Shown: positions 63,017 through 64,000 of the stretch, piece after piece | Numbering within the stretch: position 1 is the first letter of the stretch | Layout: each line of letters starts with the position of its first letter | Assembly: GCF_020382885.2 (NCBI RefSeq) | Contig: NC_058506.1 | Span: forward strand, 3,038,001 to 3,102,000 | Length of the DNA: 64,000 bases | Reading direction: 5' to 3' | From: Scatophagus argus | Taxonomy: Eukaryota > Chordata > Actinopteri > Scatophagidae | Notes under the pieces: generated by a model | The model's input: the letters and a program-made list of their open reading frames with translations, nothing else | What the model was told of the DNA's origin: nothing | The model's database searches: none | Position numbers and translations under genes: made by a program

Positions 63017-64000
63017 TATGTGTTTTTTTGTGCTTTTCCTAGAAAGCATTGGAATTGACAATGCAAGATCAAAACTATTTTAAAGTAATTTAGAAGATAT
63101 ATGTAAATTTGTTTTATACAAATACAGTGTAGTATGTAATGATAAAATTTTAAGTTATTGTTACTGTCAAAGTTATGTCAATAGATATGGGATTCCATTG
63201 CAAATGTGTAGAGTATTTATCTGTTTACAAATGCATCTCAGCTTTGCAGCAACATCCTCTTGATTTATGGCTAAATATAATCTGTGTGAAAGCTTATGAA
63301 TACACCACAAGGGAAATGTCTATAAAAAGTCTCAGACATCCTTAAACATTTATTCAAGCTGTTTACCTGTTACCAACATTAGATCTCAAATATCTCTGAC
63401 CCGGGACTGCACCGTGCATTTGTTTTTATTTTTAATACCTTCCACGAATTTGTGGGCCAGAACAGGAAGAACATTAAGTGAAGTTGGCATCAACTGAATG
63501 TTAAGTTTGGCAGTGTGGCTTGTGAGTCATATGTATATCTAAGAGCATTATCAGACATCCTTTCATATAGCAGGCTGAAGGCGGATGCTGGGGTGCTGTT
63601 TTCCAGGTATCCCAAGCGGGGATTACCATGTCAGAACTGACAAACTCTTGGAGGTTTCCCTCGATCAAGCTGCAGAAGGTGGAACGGTCCACAGTATCAC
63701 AATGCAGTCCCTGGGAAGCACCCCCCTGCTTCCTCTCATTAACACAGCTCTGCAATGGAAAATCCATCTGGCTGTATTTGCTGTTTGTTTTCGGAAGCAA
63801 GCCATGCCCTGTCTTTGTTCACACTGACATGCACTTTTCGTGGTTCCACTTTTTCTGTTTGTTTACTTCTCGTGCAGTGCTCTATATGTCCATAAGTACT
63901 CAATTAAGAAAATGAGTGTAGCTGAGAGGATCATATACTACAGGTCAGCTCTGAGCACTAGGGTTTGAAGCCCAGATGAGGCTGCTCCACTGTTTTTCCC
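63017..64000. other. Intergenic end of window
   Basis: A segment at about 63590-63830 has better codon-like composition and is open on both strands, but no family was recognised and no splice-consistent model could be made. Otherwise nothing was identified. Confidence 0.35.

Noticed and set aside
63501-63915. Overlapping ORFs on both strands at the window end
   Set aside because: No recognisable family, no convincing splice sites; listed only as an unexplained segment.
1-64000. tRNA, rRNA, snRNA genes and CRISPR arrays
   Set aside because: No matching box motifs, conserved rRNA text or regularly spaced direct repeats were seen by eye.

Overview
The window looks like a teleost fish chromosome, most likely a percomorph. 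Genes are split into many short exons with GT-AG introns, (CA)n microsatellites are abundant, Tc1/mariner and LINE2-tail repeats are present, and the clearest ligand gene resembles zebrafish deltaC. I read six genes, all on the + strand, with exon joins checked for phase by hand.

Layout. 1-322: last coding exon of a NOVA-family KH splicing factor (nova2 is the best guess), followed by a long gene-free tail. About 14.0-19.4 kb: capns1, the calpain regulatory subunit (10 coding exons plus a leader exon). 20.7-23.5 kb: a four-exon Myb/SANT-like DNA-binding protein of the NAIF1/MYPOP type. 23.6-31.8 kb: intergenic, with a LINE2-tail insertion bounded by a perfect target duplication, a teleost dispersed repeat, microsatellites and an unexplained block of coding-like segments. 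31.87-37.05 kb: a complete Delta ligand gene (dlc-like) with a TATA box and an AU-rich 3' UTR. 38.46-45.2 kb: ppp1r14a (CPI-17), whose third intron carries a Tc1-type element and an orphan minus-strand ORF. 48.2-60.1 kb: exoc3l2, a Sec6-domain exocyst-like gene with 12 coding exons. 60.1-64 kb: no confident gene; a decayed Tc1 element.

The genes do not form one pathway. What links them is synteny: the human relatives NOVA2, CAPNS1, DLL3, PPP1R14A and EXOC3L2 all lie on chromosome 19q13 (recalled, not looked up). The block is therefore an ancestral linkage group, and the position of the Delta gene bears on whether teleost deltaC is the DLL3 counterpart. Three CTCF-like motifs occur, two in gaps between genes.

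No RNA gene, CRISPR array or operon is visible. Gene models are hand-derived; leader exons and transcript ends are the least certain parts.
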